58,359 nt of DNA. Source: an uncultured Lachnospiraceae bacterium (GTDB taxonomy: Bacteria > Bacillota > Clostridia > Lachnospirales > Lachnospiraceae). A model generated the notes under the pieces. It was not told the DNA's origin and made no database searches. It was given only the letters and a program-made list of their open reading frames with translations. Numbering within the stretch: the first letter of the stretch is position 1; each line of letters opens with the position of its first letter. This document shows, one piece after another, positions 39,755-48,909 of the stretch. The stretch lies in assembly GCA_900315945.1 (NCBI GenBank), contig ONAZ01000017.1, forward strand, positions 1-58,359, read 5' to 3'. The position numbers were made by a program, and so were the translations under genes.

Positions 39755-39982
39755 ATGGGGAAGGAAATTCGTTCTGGAAGTAAAGGAGACTATATCTATC
39801 GCGAAACTGACGAATATGATAATGAGATAATATCAATTATGTTCGAAATGAAAAACGAGATGGATACTACCGTAACAAAGCATAAGAACGAAGATTTCTA
39901 CAAGGAACTTGACAAGGATTGTTGTGAGAAAAACTGTGAATACGCAGTGCTTGTATCAATTAGGCAATTATCAAGGTTGTAA
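39755..39982 (+). pseudogene. Internal fragment of a DUF2130 gene
   Basis: The 75 codons match only the middle of DUF2130 proteins, which are about 400 residues long: SGSKGDYIYRETDEYDNEI, FEMKNEMDTT, KHKNEDFYKELDKD and CEYAVLVS. The match ends abruptly at VLVS, where the family normally continues, and the next codons lead to a stop. The N-terminal half is missing too. I read it as a gene remnant left beside the accessory island, possibly cut by its insertion. Confidence 0.75.
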
Positions 39983-40316
39983 ATATATTATAGAAAGAAA
40001 ATAATTGTGGTAATATAATTAAGGTACATGTATGGTTAATATGAAACATTGTAATCATCTATAGGTATTATGTAAAGGAGTAGCTATTCAAATAATTGTT
40101 CAATTAAAGAATGGTATGGATAAAAAATAAAGTAGTACATTACGGAAATAACTTAAATAATGTGACGCTTGAAAGTTGTTAAATGGGAAAATATTACAAT
40201 ACGTGATGCGTGAGTATTTAAGATGTTTGGTGTTATTGCTGAAGCATTTATAGGTATGTGTCTATTAGTAATTCTACGTAGTTTTAAACACATACTATTA
40301 AGGAGAGGCGTTATAT
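39983..40316. other. Non-coding left edge of the defence island with a candidate promoter
   Basis: These 334 bases hold no convincing gene. A candidate promoter is TTGAAA at 40169-40174 and TATTAC at 40192-40197 with a 17-base spacer. A 36-codon hydrophobic reading frame from the ATG at 40222 (MFGVIAEAFIGMCLLVILR) runs into the helicase start but lacks a clear ribosome site. AGGAGAGG lies eight bases before the helicase ATG. No tRNA, integrase or clear attachment repeat is visible. Confidence 0.5.
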
Positions 40317-42308
40317 ATGGGCGTTGTGATTAGAATTTGCGGTGCGGAAAAGGAGTCCGATGAATATCAGGCGGCTCTGCGACTGAAAGATATTATCAAC
40401 AAGTCGCTACCAAACAATGTGATTGGCGAAATTGTATTGGTGGTAAGTGCGACTCTTTTTGGGCAAGAAGTAAAAGATGTTGATTTAATGATGTTGGGTA
40501 CATTGCAGAACTATACACCAACATTAGTTTTTGATGTAAAAGAAAAAGGCGAAAACGGAAACGTAGTCGGTATTCATACTGAAAAAAAGCCAGTAGATAT
40601 AAAGAATTTTTGCACCACTATAGAAATCAAAAGACATGATATATCAGGGGTATCTATCCAAGGGACGGACGTTTTTGTTAAGTATAATGCTGAAAAGCAT
40701 TGTGTCACATCACAGTCAAATAAACAAAAATATGCTGTGAAAAGATTTTTCGAAAATCAGATTGATTTTAGTCCGTTTGTAACAAATGTTATTTGGTTTA
40801 CCCAGATAGACAGAGAAGATGTCTTAGCATTGTTAATGAGAAATGGTTCTAAAATGAAATCTAACCTAATAGGTTCTGATTTTGATTTTAAGGAATTGAT
40901 GCAGCTTTTAGCATGGCAAACTTCTCCTTTTTATAGTAGAGGTGAATATCATCTTGAGTGCAGATATGAGGATTGCTCGTTAAATAAATTAAAAGACGCA
41001 TTAGAGTTGTTTTCGCGTGCCAAGGAACAGATGGGAGAATTGACGCGAAAAAGGATTGAGTTATTAACCAGTAAGGCTTTTTCAAAAAATCAGCTGGCGG
41101 ATACTAATGGTAAGGTGTCGATTTATAGGGGAAGAGCTGGAACAGGAAAAACAGTTGGATTAATTCAAACGGCGATAGGCTTGGTTGATGAACTACAAGC
41201 TCGTGTACTTATTTTGACATATAACAAAGCGCTTGTTTCGGATATAAGAAGGCTATTTGCATTAGCAGAGCTACCAGATATGTTTGATGAGAGCTGTGTG
41301 TATGTTAATACTATGCATTCATATTTTTACAGACTCACTAATAGCGTTATGTATGAAGGCAGGATGACAGGAGCCAAATTCCTTGATAGCTATGAAAAGG
41401 TATTAAGGGATTTTAATGATTTTATGGAAGATGAAGAGTCTGTTGAAATAGTTAAAGAAATAGCCTTGTCAGATCCGCAATTGGATTGGGATTATGTTCT
41501 TATAGATGAGGCACAAGATTGGACCATACTAGAGAGGGATATTATCCTAAAGATTTTCGATAAGGGGAAAATCATTATAGCAGATGGTGGTCTACAGTTT
41601 GTTAGAAGGATAGATGCGTGTGATTGGTCGGTTATTAGAGAAAGAAACAATATAAAACTGAAATATTGTTTAAGACAAAAAGACAATCTTGTAAGCTTTT
41701 TGAATGCGTATTCTAGTAAGCTTGAAATGAATAGTGCTCGAATATTATCAGGTAATACGTTGCACGGCGGAAAAGTAATAATTACGACTAGTGATAAATT
41801 ATATGATATTCATAAGACTGAAATGGAGCGACTGCTTGGCGTTGGTAACATCGCATATGACATGTTGTATTTGACTCCGCATTCATTAGTGTGTAAAACA
41901 GACGGAAAAATGAGCTTTAGTTTAAAAAAAGAATTTGAAAAGAATTCGATTTTTATTTGGGATGGAACAAATCAGGATAATCGAGATAATTATTCGATTT
42001 CATCAGATGAAGTGCGTGTCCTACAGTATGATTCTGCTAGAGGATTAGAAGGTTGGACTGTTGTATGCTTGGATTTTGATGTATTTCTTCGAGAAAAAAT
42101 GGATGAGTATATTGAGGAACCAGGGGATGCTTTGTTACTAGAAAGTCCGGAGGAGAAGAAAAAGAAATATCTTTTTAATTGGGCAATGATTCCATTAACA
42201 AGAGCAATAGATACGTTGATTATTGTTATAAAAGATATGGATTCTGAAGAGGCACGATGCTTTAAAGAAATATCTAATGAATGTAATGATTATGTAATGT
42301 GGATTTAA
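40317..42308 (+). CDS. UvrD-like helicase with an N-terminal NERD-like nuclease domain
   Basis: A 663-residue protein and first gene of the island. The N-terminal about 200 residues resemble a NERD/PD-(D/E)XK nuclease: Asp 56 in VKDVDLMML and E103-x-K105 in TIEIKRHD are plausible catalytic residues. A superfamily 1 helicase follows: Walker A GRAGTGKTVG (Lys 278), motif II VLIDEAQDW, a later motif QYDSARGLEGW and the C-terminal WAMIPLTRAID. It likely unwinds and cuts DNA. The next gene starts 11 bases later. Leucine codons are mostly TTG/TTA, unlike the flanking CTT-rich genes. Confidence 0.85.
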   Translation: MGVVIRICGAEKESDEYQAALRLKDIINKSLPNNVIGEIVLVVSATLFGQEVKDVDLMMLGTLQNYTPTLVFDVKEKGENGNVVGIHTEKKPVDIKNFCTTIEIKRHDISGVSIQGTDVFVKYNAEKHCVTSQSNKQKYAVKRFFENQIDFSPFVTNVIWFTQIDREDVLALLMRNGSKMKSNLIGSDFDFKELMQLLAWQTSPFYSRGEYHLECRYEDCSLNKLKDALELFSRAKEQMGELTRKRIELLTSKAFSKNQLADTNGKVSIYRGRAGTGKTVGLIQTAIGLVDELQARVLILTYNKALVSDIRRLFALAELPDMFDESCVYVNTMHSYFYRLTNSVMYEGRMTGAKFLDSYEKVLRDFNDFMEDEESVEIVKEIALSDPQLDWDYVLIDEAQDWTILERDIILKIFDKGKIIIADGGLQFVRRIDACDWSVIRERNNIKLKYCLRQKDNLVSFLNAYSSKLEMNSARILSGNTLHGGKVIITTSDKLYDIHKTEMERLLGVGNIAYDMLYLTPHSLVCKTDGKMSFSLKKEFEKNSIFIWDGTNQDNRDNYSISSDEVRVLQYDSARGLEGWTVVCLDFDVFLREKMDEYIEEPGDALLLESPEEKKKKYLFNWAMIPLTRAIDTLIIVIKDMDSEEARCFKEISNECNDYVMWI

Positions 42309-42319
42309 CAGGGGGTTAT

Positions 42320-43408
42320 ATGAATGAGGAAATAATCCTTAGTATGGCCGGACCATACGTAAAGGATGGTTCAATTACATATTCCGAATTTGATAATATA
42401 TTTAGTGTTTTATCCAGAAGAGAACAGTATAAAGTGACGGAAATACTGTACCGAAATGGAATTACTCTTGTGGATAGCGAGACTGTCGTTTTAGATGTTG
42501 ACGAAGATGTTGAAGATGACTTTGAAGTTCTTTACGATGAGGCTTTATTCAAAGATAGTTCAGTATCAATATCTGGTGCAGATGAAATACTTAATGTTAA
42601 TAAGGATATAAGACAGTCTAATGATATATTATGTCATTTGATTCAGGAAGGTAATAGACAGGCTGTACAGGATTTGTGTGTAAAGAATAAACGCTTAGTA
42701 GATAAATATGTTTTACGATACCAAAAACGATATGGAAATCGATTAGATTTTGAGGATCTTGAACAGGTTGGTTTTATTGGCTTGATAAAAGCTGCTGAAA
42801 AATTTGAGTTTCAAAAGGGTACAGCTTTTAGTACATATGCAGTTTTCTGGATAAGACAAGCTATTTCGCGTGAAATAATGGATAACGGATATGCGATAAG
42901 GATTCCTGTTCATATGATGGAGCGAATTGCTAAAGTCGTTACCGTAGATAATAGGTTGATTGGGATGGAAATTCCTTTGGCTCAAAGAATAAAAGAAATT
43001 GGTGAAGAACTATCTATGCCGGAGGAAGCAGTTAGAGAATGCTTGGTCTTAAAGACCAACTATTTATCGTATGCTTCTTTGAATGCTCCTGTTGGCGATG
43101 AGGATGAAAGTGAACTGGGAGAACTTATACCACTTGAAGGTGCTGAAACTGTTGAAGATATAGTTATGCAACACGCACTTAGAGAGAAGTTGGAAGAAGT
43201 TTTAAAAACTTTGACAGAACGAGAACAACGGATAATGCGGTTACGATATGGACTTGATGATGGAAGAAAAAGAACCTTGGAAGAAGTGGGCCAGGAGTTT
43301 GGGGTGACTAGAGAACGAATACGACAGATTGAGGCCAAGGCGCTTAGAAAACTAAGTCATCCATCGCGGTCGAGAAAATTGAAAGCATTTTTAGACGAAG
43401 GAGATTAA
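42320..43408 (+). CDS. RpoD-like sigma-70 factor encoded in the defence island
   Basis: A 362-residue sigma factor with full housekeeping-type layout. An N-terminal region 1.1-like domain comes first (about 1-55, ITYSEFDNIFSVLSRREQ), then region 2 (DLEQVGFIGLIKAAEKFEF, FSTYAVFWIRQAISREIM), region 3 (IRIPVHMMERI) and region 4 (LTEREQRIMRLRYGLDDG, VTRERIRQIEAKALRKL). Region 4.2 is nearly that of RpoD, so -35 recognition should be standard. In region 2 the usual WWIRQAIT reads FWIRQAIS, changing two residues used in -10 melting or recognition. The ATG at 42320 follows AGGGGG. It lies between two helicase genes, one base before the next start. Confidence 0.92.
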   Translation: MNEEIILSMAGPYVKDGSITYSEFDNIFSVLSRREQYKVTEILYRNGITLVDSETVVLDVDEDVEDDFEVLYDEALFKDSSVSISGADEILNVNKDIRQSNDILCHLIQEGNRQAVQDLCVKNKRLVDKYVLRYQKRYGNRLDFEDLEQVGFIGLIKAAEKFEFQKGTAFSTYAVFWIRQAISREIMDNGYAIRIPVHMMERIAKVVTVDNRLIGMEIPLAQRIKEIGEELSMPEEAVRECLVLKTNYLSYASLNAPVGDEDESELGELIPLEGAETVEDIVMQHALREKLEEVLKTLTEREQRIMRLRYGLDDGRKRTLEEVGQEFGVTRERIRQIEAKALRKLSHPSRSRKLKAFLDEGD

Positions 43409-43409
43409 T

Positions 43410-46400
43410 ATGAGTAATTCAATTATAGCAAATGCAATTAAGGATAAGATTAATTCATTGGCAATAGATGATAATGCAATTGTAGTCCTAAAGGGAATTC
43501 CATTAAGTATTGTTGAAGAAGGTACTGTTATAGACTTGGCAAGTGTCATTGATAACAAAATGGGATACTTTATGTCTATATACAAAAAAAGAAAGTACCT
43601 CACATATGAGGAATTCCTTTTAATGGCTGATTTTGTAATTTCGCAGTATAAGGAAGTTTATATCTTGAATAACAACATCTATATGGAGCAGTATCCGGTA
43701 GAAGACTGCTTTTCACAAGATGTTAGGAATGGGCTGTTAACGCATTTTGGAGAATCGGAAGCAGAGGAAAATGATGATACTTATATAGGTGATATTGACG
43801 AATACATATCAATATTCGATGGTCTTAAAGAGTATAATGGTTATCTTTTAGGAGCATATAGCTGGAACGCTACATTGAATAACACAAAGGTAATTAATGT
43901 TAATCTGTTTGAAAGACAGAACATGACAATTACCACTGAACCTAATGATAATAATGAAATGGTTGAGTGTGATTTGATTGAAGAATCGGATTATATCGAT
44001 TTTATAAAAAAACTGTTTTCTGAGCCAGATGAATTATATGTCAGGGTTTCGAACTATACAGGTGATATCAACAAGCTTAAAGATCATATACAATTAGCTG
44101 CGTATTATTGGAAAGACTATACAGATGTATATTTTGTTCAGACACAGACTGTTGATAGGGATTTTGAACATCGTGACGAGTATACGGATATTTTAAAAAA
44201 ATATTGGGGCTATTCTTCGTATCGAGATTTGTCAGTTTATAACATGGCAAAACTTGAAGTGGGAGAAAAGGAAGTTGTACAGGTATCGCAAGAGAATATA
44301 ATATCAAATCTTGTTGAACAAGTTGAAAACTGTGGAGAGGATAAAGATTTTAGGGATCTTTTTGTAACTGCGCCTACAGGAGCAGGTAAATCTGTTATGT
44401 TTCAGGTGCCTGCAATATATTTAGCTGAAAAATACAATCTTTTAACAATAGTGATTTCTCCATTGATTGGTTTAATGAATGATCAGGTTAAGAATTTGGA
44501 ATTAAAGGATTATAAATATGCAAAAACCATTAATTCAGATATTTCTCCAATTGTTAAACAGGACATTATCGACAAAGTGGCAGAAGGCAAGTATCACATT
44601 CTGTATATTTCTCCGGAGACTTTATTGAGCAGAAGTGATGTTGAACAATTAATAGGCAATAGAACAATAGGAATGATTGTTATTGATGAGGCTCACATCG
44701 TTACAACATGGGGAAAACAGTTTAGACCAGATTATTGGTATTTGGGAGATCATATCAAAAAACTGAGAAAGAAACAGATTGAAAATCCAGATAAGCAACG
44801 TTCTTTTGTTATTGCTACTTTTACAGCAACGGCTATTTATCACGGATTGGAAGATATGTATACAGAGACTATCAATAGCCTGCATATGTTAAATCCGATT
44901 ACCTATTTGGGTTATGTAAAACGTAATGATATAGAAATCGATATTGACATCTCAAAGAAAGATAAAGGGGAAAGAACAGAATACGAGCTTGATAAATTTG
45001 AACAAATAGAAAAAATCATACAAAGAGCAATTATAACGAATAAGAAAACGTTAATATATTTTCCTACGGTCGCTCTTATTGAGAGATGTTACGAGTTTTT
45101 GCGAAGCAAGAGGGAAGTGGAGAGAGTTACTAAGTACTATGGAACTCTGAAAAAAGACGAAAAGCAGGAAAACTACGAGAAGTTTTATGCAAAAGAAAAA
45201 CTGGTAATGCTTGCAACAAAGGCTTTCGGTATGGGAATTGACATTAATGATATTGAGTTAGTTGTTCATTTCGCTCCTACTGGAAATGTGTGTGATTATG
45301 TGCAGGAAATAGGAAGAGCGGCAAGAAAAGAGACATTAAAAGGAGAGGCGTATTATCACTATAATTCAAAGGACTTTAAGCATATTAATAGATTGCATGG
45401 ATTATCAACAATTCAGCCATATCAGTTAATCAAAGTAATTGAAAAGATTGATGAGTTATACCAACAAAGTTTGCAAGGTGGAAAACGAAGAGATTTCACA
45501 AAGAAAAGAAATGCGATGTTGTTGGATGCAGAGAACTTTTCATATATTTTTGGGTCGCCAATAAGTGATGAAGATGACAATGTAAATAAAGTTAAAACAG
45601 CGTTGCTTTTGATTCAAAAGGATTTCGAATCAAAGGTTGGATTCTCTCCAATACAGGTTAGACCTATACCAATGTTCTCTATTGGCTTTTTTGAGGTTGC
45701 ACCTAATGTACAAGCAAATTTGCGAAAGAGATATCCAGATGCGATTGAAGAAATTGAACCGCAAAAGCATATTTGCAGGATAATGCTAAGTATGATTTGG
45801 AGTAAAGATTATAAATCATTATCCTTCCCGAAATTTAAATACGAATTATATACTAAGGATCAGGAATTGGATTTTGTTAATAAGTACCCAATGAATCCGG
45901 CGCTTTGTGTAAATGTGGTTTTTGATGTCGAGTATACAAGTGTATTCAATAATGTTTGGGGAGCCTTGAAGAAATATGTATTAAAGAAAGTGCAACTTTC
46001 TGAGCATACGGCGGTGTCGGAAATTTCTGAGGCTATCGCAAACGAATGCAATATTAGTGTATATAAGGCACAGGCTATTTGCGAAGTTATTATTGCATCA
46101 ATGGATTCGTATCGAAAGAATTTTGCACGAACAACATCTCCAATTGCACAAGAAAAAACTACAACAGCAGGCAAAACAAAGTATCAGTTTAATGTTGCGG
46201 TTAATTCGTATTTTCAGTGGGTTGAAGGTGGCGTTAGAAAAATTGAGAAGGAAACTAAAGACGGTTGCTTGTATTTAATCAATGATAACGGAAATAAGGC
46301 TAAAGAATTTAGCGTTATTCTTGGTATCTTAGAGGCGTTAGGATGTTTGTCTTTTGAGATGCTTGGTGGAGCGAATAGTCAGCTATATATTTACATCAAC

Positions 46401-46634
46401 CAGATACAGGCTCTGAAAAACATATTAAATGCACCATATAGGTATAACAATAGACTTCTGGATACGGTTTCAGAAAGACATTTGATTTCTGTAAAAATGC
46501 TAACGTATATCTATGAAGGTGGATTTAAAAACGATGAAACGTGGGATATCATTGAAGATTATTTCCTTGGAGTGATACCAGAAAAGGTAAAAAGAGAGTG
46601 TAAAAAGGAAAAACCAGATATTTTGTTTGATTAA
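43410..46634 (+). CDS. Long RecQ-family DNA helicase
   Basis: A 1074-residue superfamily 2 helicase. The core lies at about residues 300-700: Walker A TAPTGAGKSVMFQ (Lys 327), SPLIGLMNDQV, DEAH-box IVIDEAHIVTTWG, TFTATA, and motif VI QEIGRAARKE. The core is RecQ-like, but it has about 300 residues before it with no family I recognise. About 370 residues follow, probably winged helices and an interaction domain. The protein lacks an obvious HRDC end. It has GAAGGAG before the ATG and sits in the middle of the cassette, so it likely acts in defence or in processing restricted DNA rather than general repair. Confidence 0.88.
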   Translation: MSNSIIANAIKDKINSLAIDDNAIVVLKGIPLSIVEEGTVIDLASVIDNKMGYFMSIYKKRKYLTYEEFLLMADFVISQYKEVYILNNNIYMEQYPVEDCFSQDVRNGLLTHFGESEAEENDDTYIGDIDEYISIFDGLKEYNGYLLGAYSWNATLNNTKVINVNLFERQNMTITTEPNDNNEMVECDLIEESDYIDFIKKLFSEPDELYVRVSNYTGDINKLKDHIQLAAYYWKDYTDVYFVQTQTVDRDFEHRDEYTDILKKYWGYSSYRDLSVYNMAKLEVGEKEVVQVSQENIISNLVEQVENCGEDKDFRDLFVTAPTGAGKSVMFQVPAIYLAEKYNLLTIVISPLIGLMNDQVKNLELKDYKYAKTINSDISPIVKQDIIDKVAEGKYHILYISPETLLSRSDVEQLIGNRTIGMIVIDEAHIVTTWGKQFRPDYWYLGDHIKKLRKKQIENPDKQRSFVIATFTATAIYHGLEDMYTETINSLHMLNPITYLGYVKRNDIEIDIDISKKDKGERTEYELDKFEQIEKIIQRAIITNKKTLIYFPTVALIERCYEFLRSKREVERVTKYYGTLKKDEKQENYEKFYAKEKLVMLATKAFGMGIDINDIELVVHFAPTGNVCDYVQEIGRAARKETLKGEAYYHYNSKDFKHINRLHGLSTIQPYQLIKVIEKIDELYQQSLQGGKRRDFTKKRNAMLLDAENFSYIFGSPISDEDDNVNKVKTALLLIQKDFESKVGFSPIQVRPIPMFSIGFFEVAPNVQANLRKRYPDAIEEIEPQKHICRIMLSMIWSKDYKSLSFPKFKYELYTKDQELDFVNKYPMNPALCVNVVFDVEYTSVFNNVWGALKKYVLKKVQLSEHTAVSEISEAIANECNISVYKAQAICEVIIASMDSYRKNFARTTSPIAQEKTTTAGKTKYQFNVAVNSYFQWVEGGVRKIEKETKDGCLYLINDNGNKAKEFSVILGILEALGCLSFEMLGGANSQLYIYINQIQALKNILNAPYRYNNRLLDTVSERHLISVKMLTYIYEGGFKNDETWDIIEDYFLGVIPEKVKRECKKEKPDILFD

Positions 46635-46645
46635 ATGGGGGAATT

Positions 46646-47362
46646 ATGAGGAACCATGTCTTACTAACATATTATGAAAAGTATCTACGAGATATTAGAG
46701 GACTTTCGGATTCGTCTGTTGGACATTATACACAGGCGCTAAGAAAGATTTCTCAGATGCTTGTTCAGAGAGAAAAAATAGAAGAAACCATATATGAGAT
46801 ACAGGACATAGGTGAACTGGAGGTTATAAAAGCGTATTTGTTTGATGACCAGGAGTTTATAGACTTAAATGCTAAAGGGCATCAGATGTATAGTTCCGGA
46901 TTAAATAATTATTTGAGGTTTGCATATGGGGATGACTTTGCGAATGCTGGAAAAGATAAAATTCAATTGTTGGATATTGAGCTCCCAGTGCCAGACAAAA
47001 AGGTGCGCGAGGTATCAAGGCATACTAGGTCTTCAATTATAAAACATCAAGCAATTGAGTCTGCAGGGTATTTATGTGAGTTTGATGATTCTCACGATAC
47101 ATTTACAGCTAAAAGAACAGGGGCTCCGTATATGGAAGGACATCATGCTATACCGATGAAATATCAGGATAAGTTTGAACATAGTTTGGATGTGTATGCT
47201 AATGTTGTTTGTTTATGCCCTATATGTCATAGATTGTTACATTATGGGATAGATTCTGAAAAGCAAAAGGTTGTTAATAAAATCTACTATGATAGAGTTA
47301 ACAGGTTGGCTTCATCTGGATTAAAGATTAGCAGAAACGATTTTATAAAAATTGTAGTTTGA
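46646..47362 (+). CDS. HNH endonuclease
   Basis: The 238-residue protein begins with an about 100-residue helical segment resembling a SAM-like DNA-binding domain (YYEKYLRDIRGLSDSSVGHY). The C-terminal HNH nuclease has CEFD, MEGHHAIPM and CLCPICHRLLHYG, giving the metal and zinc ligands. It likely cuts DNA. Genes of this type often sit beside restriction systems, as here between the RecQ-like helicase (11 bases) and the Sau3AI-like gene (14 bases). It may be a second nuclease of the system. Confidence 0.88.
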   Translation: MRNHVLLTYYEKYLRDIRGLSDSSVGHYTQALRKISQMLVQREKIEETIYEIQDIGELEVIKAYLFDDQEFIDLNAKGHQMYSSGLNNYLRFAYGDDFANAGKDKIQLLDIELPVPDKKVREVSRHTRSSIIKHQAIESAGYLCEFDDSHDTFTAKRTGAPYMEGHHAIPMKYQDKFEHSLDVYANVVCLCPICHRLLHYGIDSEKQKVVNKIYYDRVNRLASSGLKISRNDFIKIVV

Positions 47363-47376
47363 TAAAGGAGCATTAG

Positions 47377-48852
47377 GTGTTTGATAATGAAAAGGGATAT
47401 GATCCTTCAGATGCAAATAGCATAGAAAGATATGCAGTACAATTAAAAGATAAAACATTTTTAGAGGTAGTTGAAGAGAGTGGTTTGAAAGATAAAACAA
47501 CTGCACTTAACTACGCAAATAAACTGCGAAAAGGTGGTCTGGGTAATTTGCTCGAAGAGGTATATTTTGGATATAAGGCAAACTCAAACCAAGAGGCTGA
47601 TTTTCCAGAGGCTGGAGTAGAATTAAAAACTACACCATATGAGTTGACTAAAAAAGGTGAACTACGCGCAGGTGAAAGGTTGGTTCTTACAATGATTAGT
47701 TATGATGAGCCAGTAGAGTTAGATTTCTATAAATCGCATGCATGGGAAAAAATGAAACAGATTTTGCTCATTTATTATTGGAGAAATAAACAATTAGAGA
47801 GCAATTTGTTATATCCTATTAAATTTGTAAAACTATTTAGCCCACCAGAATCAGATTTGATAATTATTAAGAAAGATTATGCATACATCATAGAAACTAT
47901 TAAAACGGGTAAAGCTCACGAATTGTCTGAAGGAGATACTATGTATCTTGGAGCATGTACGAAGGGTGCTAATGCAGAAAAAAGTACTGTTCCTCAATAC
48001 TATGGAGAGAATATTCCTGCCAGAAAAAGAGCATTTTGCTTTAAAAATTCATATATGACATTTGTTCTTAATCATTATATTGTTGGTCACAAATCGGATA
48101 ATGCTATATTAACAGATGCCTCTGTTTTAGAAGAAAAGACTTTTGAGGAAGTTTTAGATGGTATTGTAGAACAATACATAGGGATGTCAGATAAAGAATT
48201 GTGTGAGAAATTTGGTCGAAAGTATAACAATAATAAGGCACAGTGGAATGACCTGGCTTACAAGATTTTAGGGATTAGAGGTGAATATGCTGATGAGTTT
48301 GAGAAGGCAAACATTCGAGTTAAAACAATTCGTGTTGAGGAGAATGATAGAATAGTTGAAAGCATGTCATTTCCACCCTTTAAGTTTATGGAATTGGCAA
48401 ATGAGGAATATGAGGATTCATCATTACATGATTATTTCGATGAAACAAGACTATTTTTCTTTGTGTGGAAAAAAGATAGAGATGTATACAGAGTAAAAGG
48501 GTGTATGATTTGGCATATGCCATATGATGATTTGGAAGTAAAAGTTAGAAAAGAATGGGAACAGTATAAACATATAATAAAATATGGGGTTCAATTTTCA
48601 AAAAAGGTAGATAAAAAAGGAAAGGTTAGCTTTTCAAATAATCTTCCTAATAAAAGCGAGACTGAGATAATACATGTAAGACCACATGCACAAAAAGCAG
48701 CATATCGATTTAACAACGGTGAAGAATACGGTAATGTTGAAAGAGATGCAAATATGCTTCCTAACGGAGAATATATGACGACACAAAGTTTTTGGATAAA
48801 TAATTTATACATTCTTGAACAGATTAGAAAAATTCTAGATGAAAATAGTTGA
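47377..48852 (+). CDS. Sau3AI/MutH-family type II restriction endonuclease
   Basis: The 491-residue protein starts at a GTG six bases after AAGGAG. The catalytic MutH-like domain is N-terminal: GGLGNLLEEVYFG, Asp 75 and E82-x-K84 (VELKTTP) match the MutH E/D/ExK set. A second, MutH-like allosteric half follows, as in Sau3AI, which has almost the same total length. The family cuts at GATC, so GATC is the predicted site; this is inference from the family. The cognate methyltransferase gene follows 57 bases later. A GATC lies just after its own stop codon (48851). Confidence 0.9.
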   Translation: MFDNEKGYDPSDANSIERYAVQLKDKTFLEVVEESGLKDKTTALNYANKLRKGGLGNLLEEVYFGYKANSNQEADFPEAGVELKTTPYELTKKGELRAGERLVLTMISYDEPVELDFYKSHAWEKMKQILLIYYWRNKQLESNLLYPIKFVKLFSPPESDLIIIKKDYAYIIETIKTGKAHELSEGDTMYLGACTKGANAEKSTVPQYYGENIPARKRAFCFKNSYMTFVLNHYIVGHKSDNAILTDASVLEEKTFEEVLDGIVEQYIGMSDKELCEKFGRKYNNNKAQWNDLAYKILGIRGEYADEFEKANIRVKTIRVEENDRIVESMSFPPFKFMELANEEYEDSSLHDYFDETRLFFFVWKKDRDVYRVKGCMIWHMPYDDLEVKVRKEWEQYKHIIKYGVQFSKKVDKKGKVSFSNNLPNKSETEIIHVRPHAQKAAYRFNNGEEYGNVERDANMLPNGEYMTTQSFWINNLYILEQIRKILDENS

Positions 48853-48909
48853 TCATTCCAAGCATTATTGGTATAATATCAAGTATATGATTGCGGAAGG
48901 ATAAATAAA

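Noticed and set aside
39755-39982. Intact small gene of 75 codons
   Set aside because: The sequence matches only the interior of a larger DUF2130 protein, so it is better read as a fragment.
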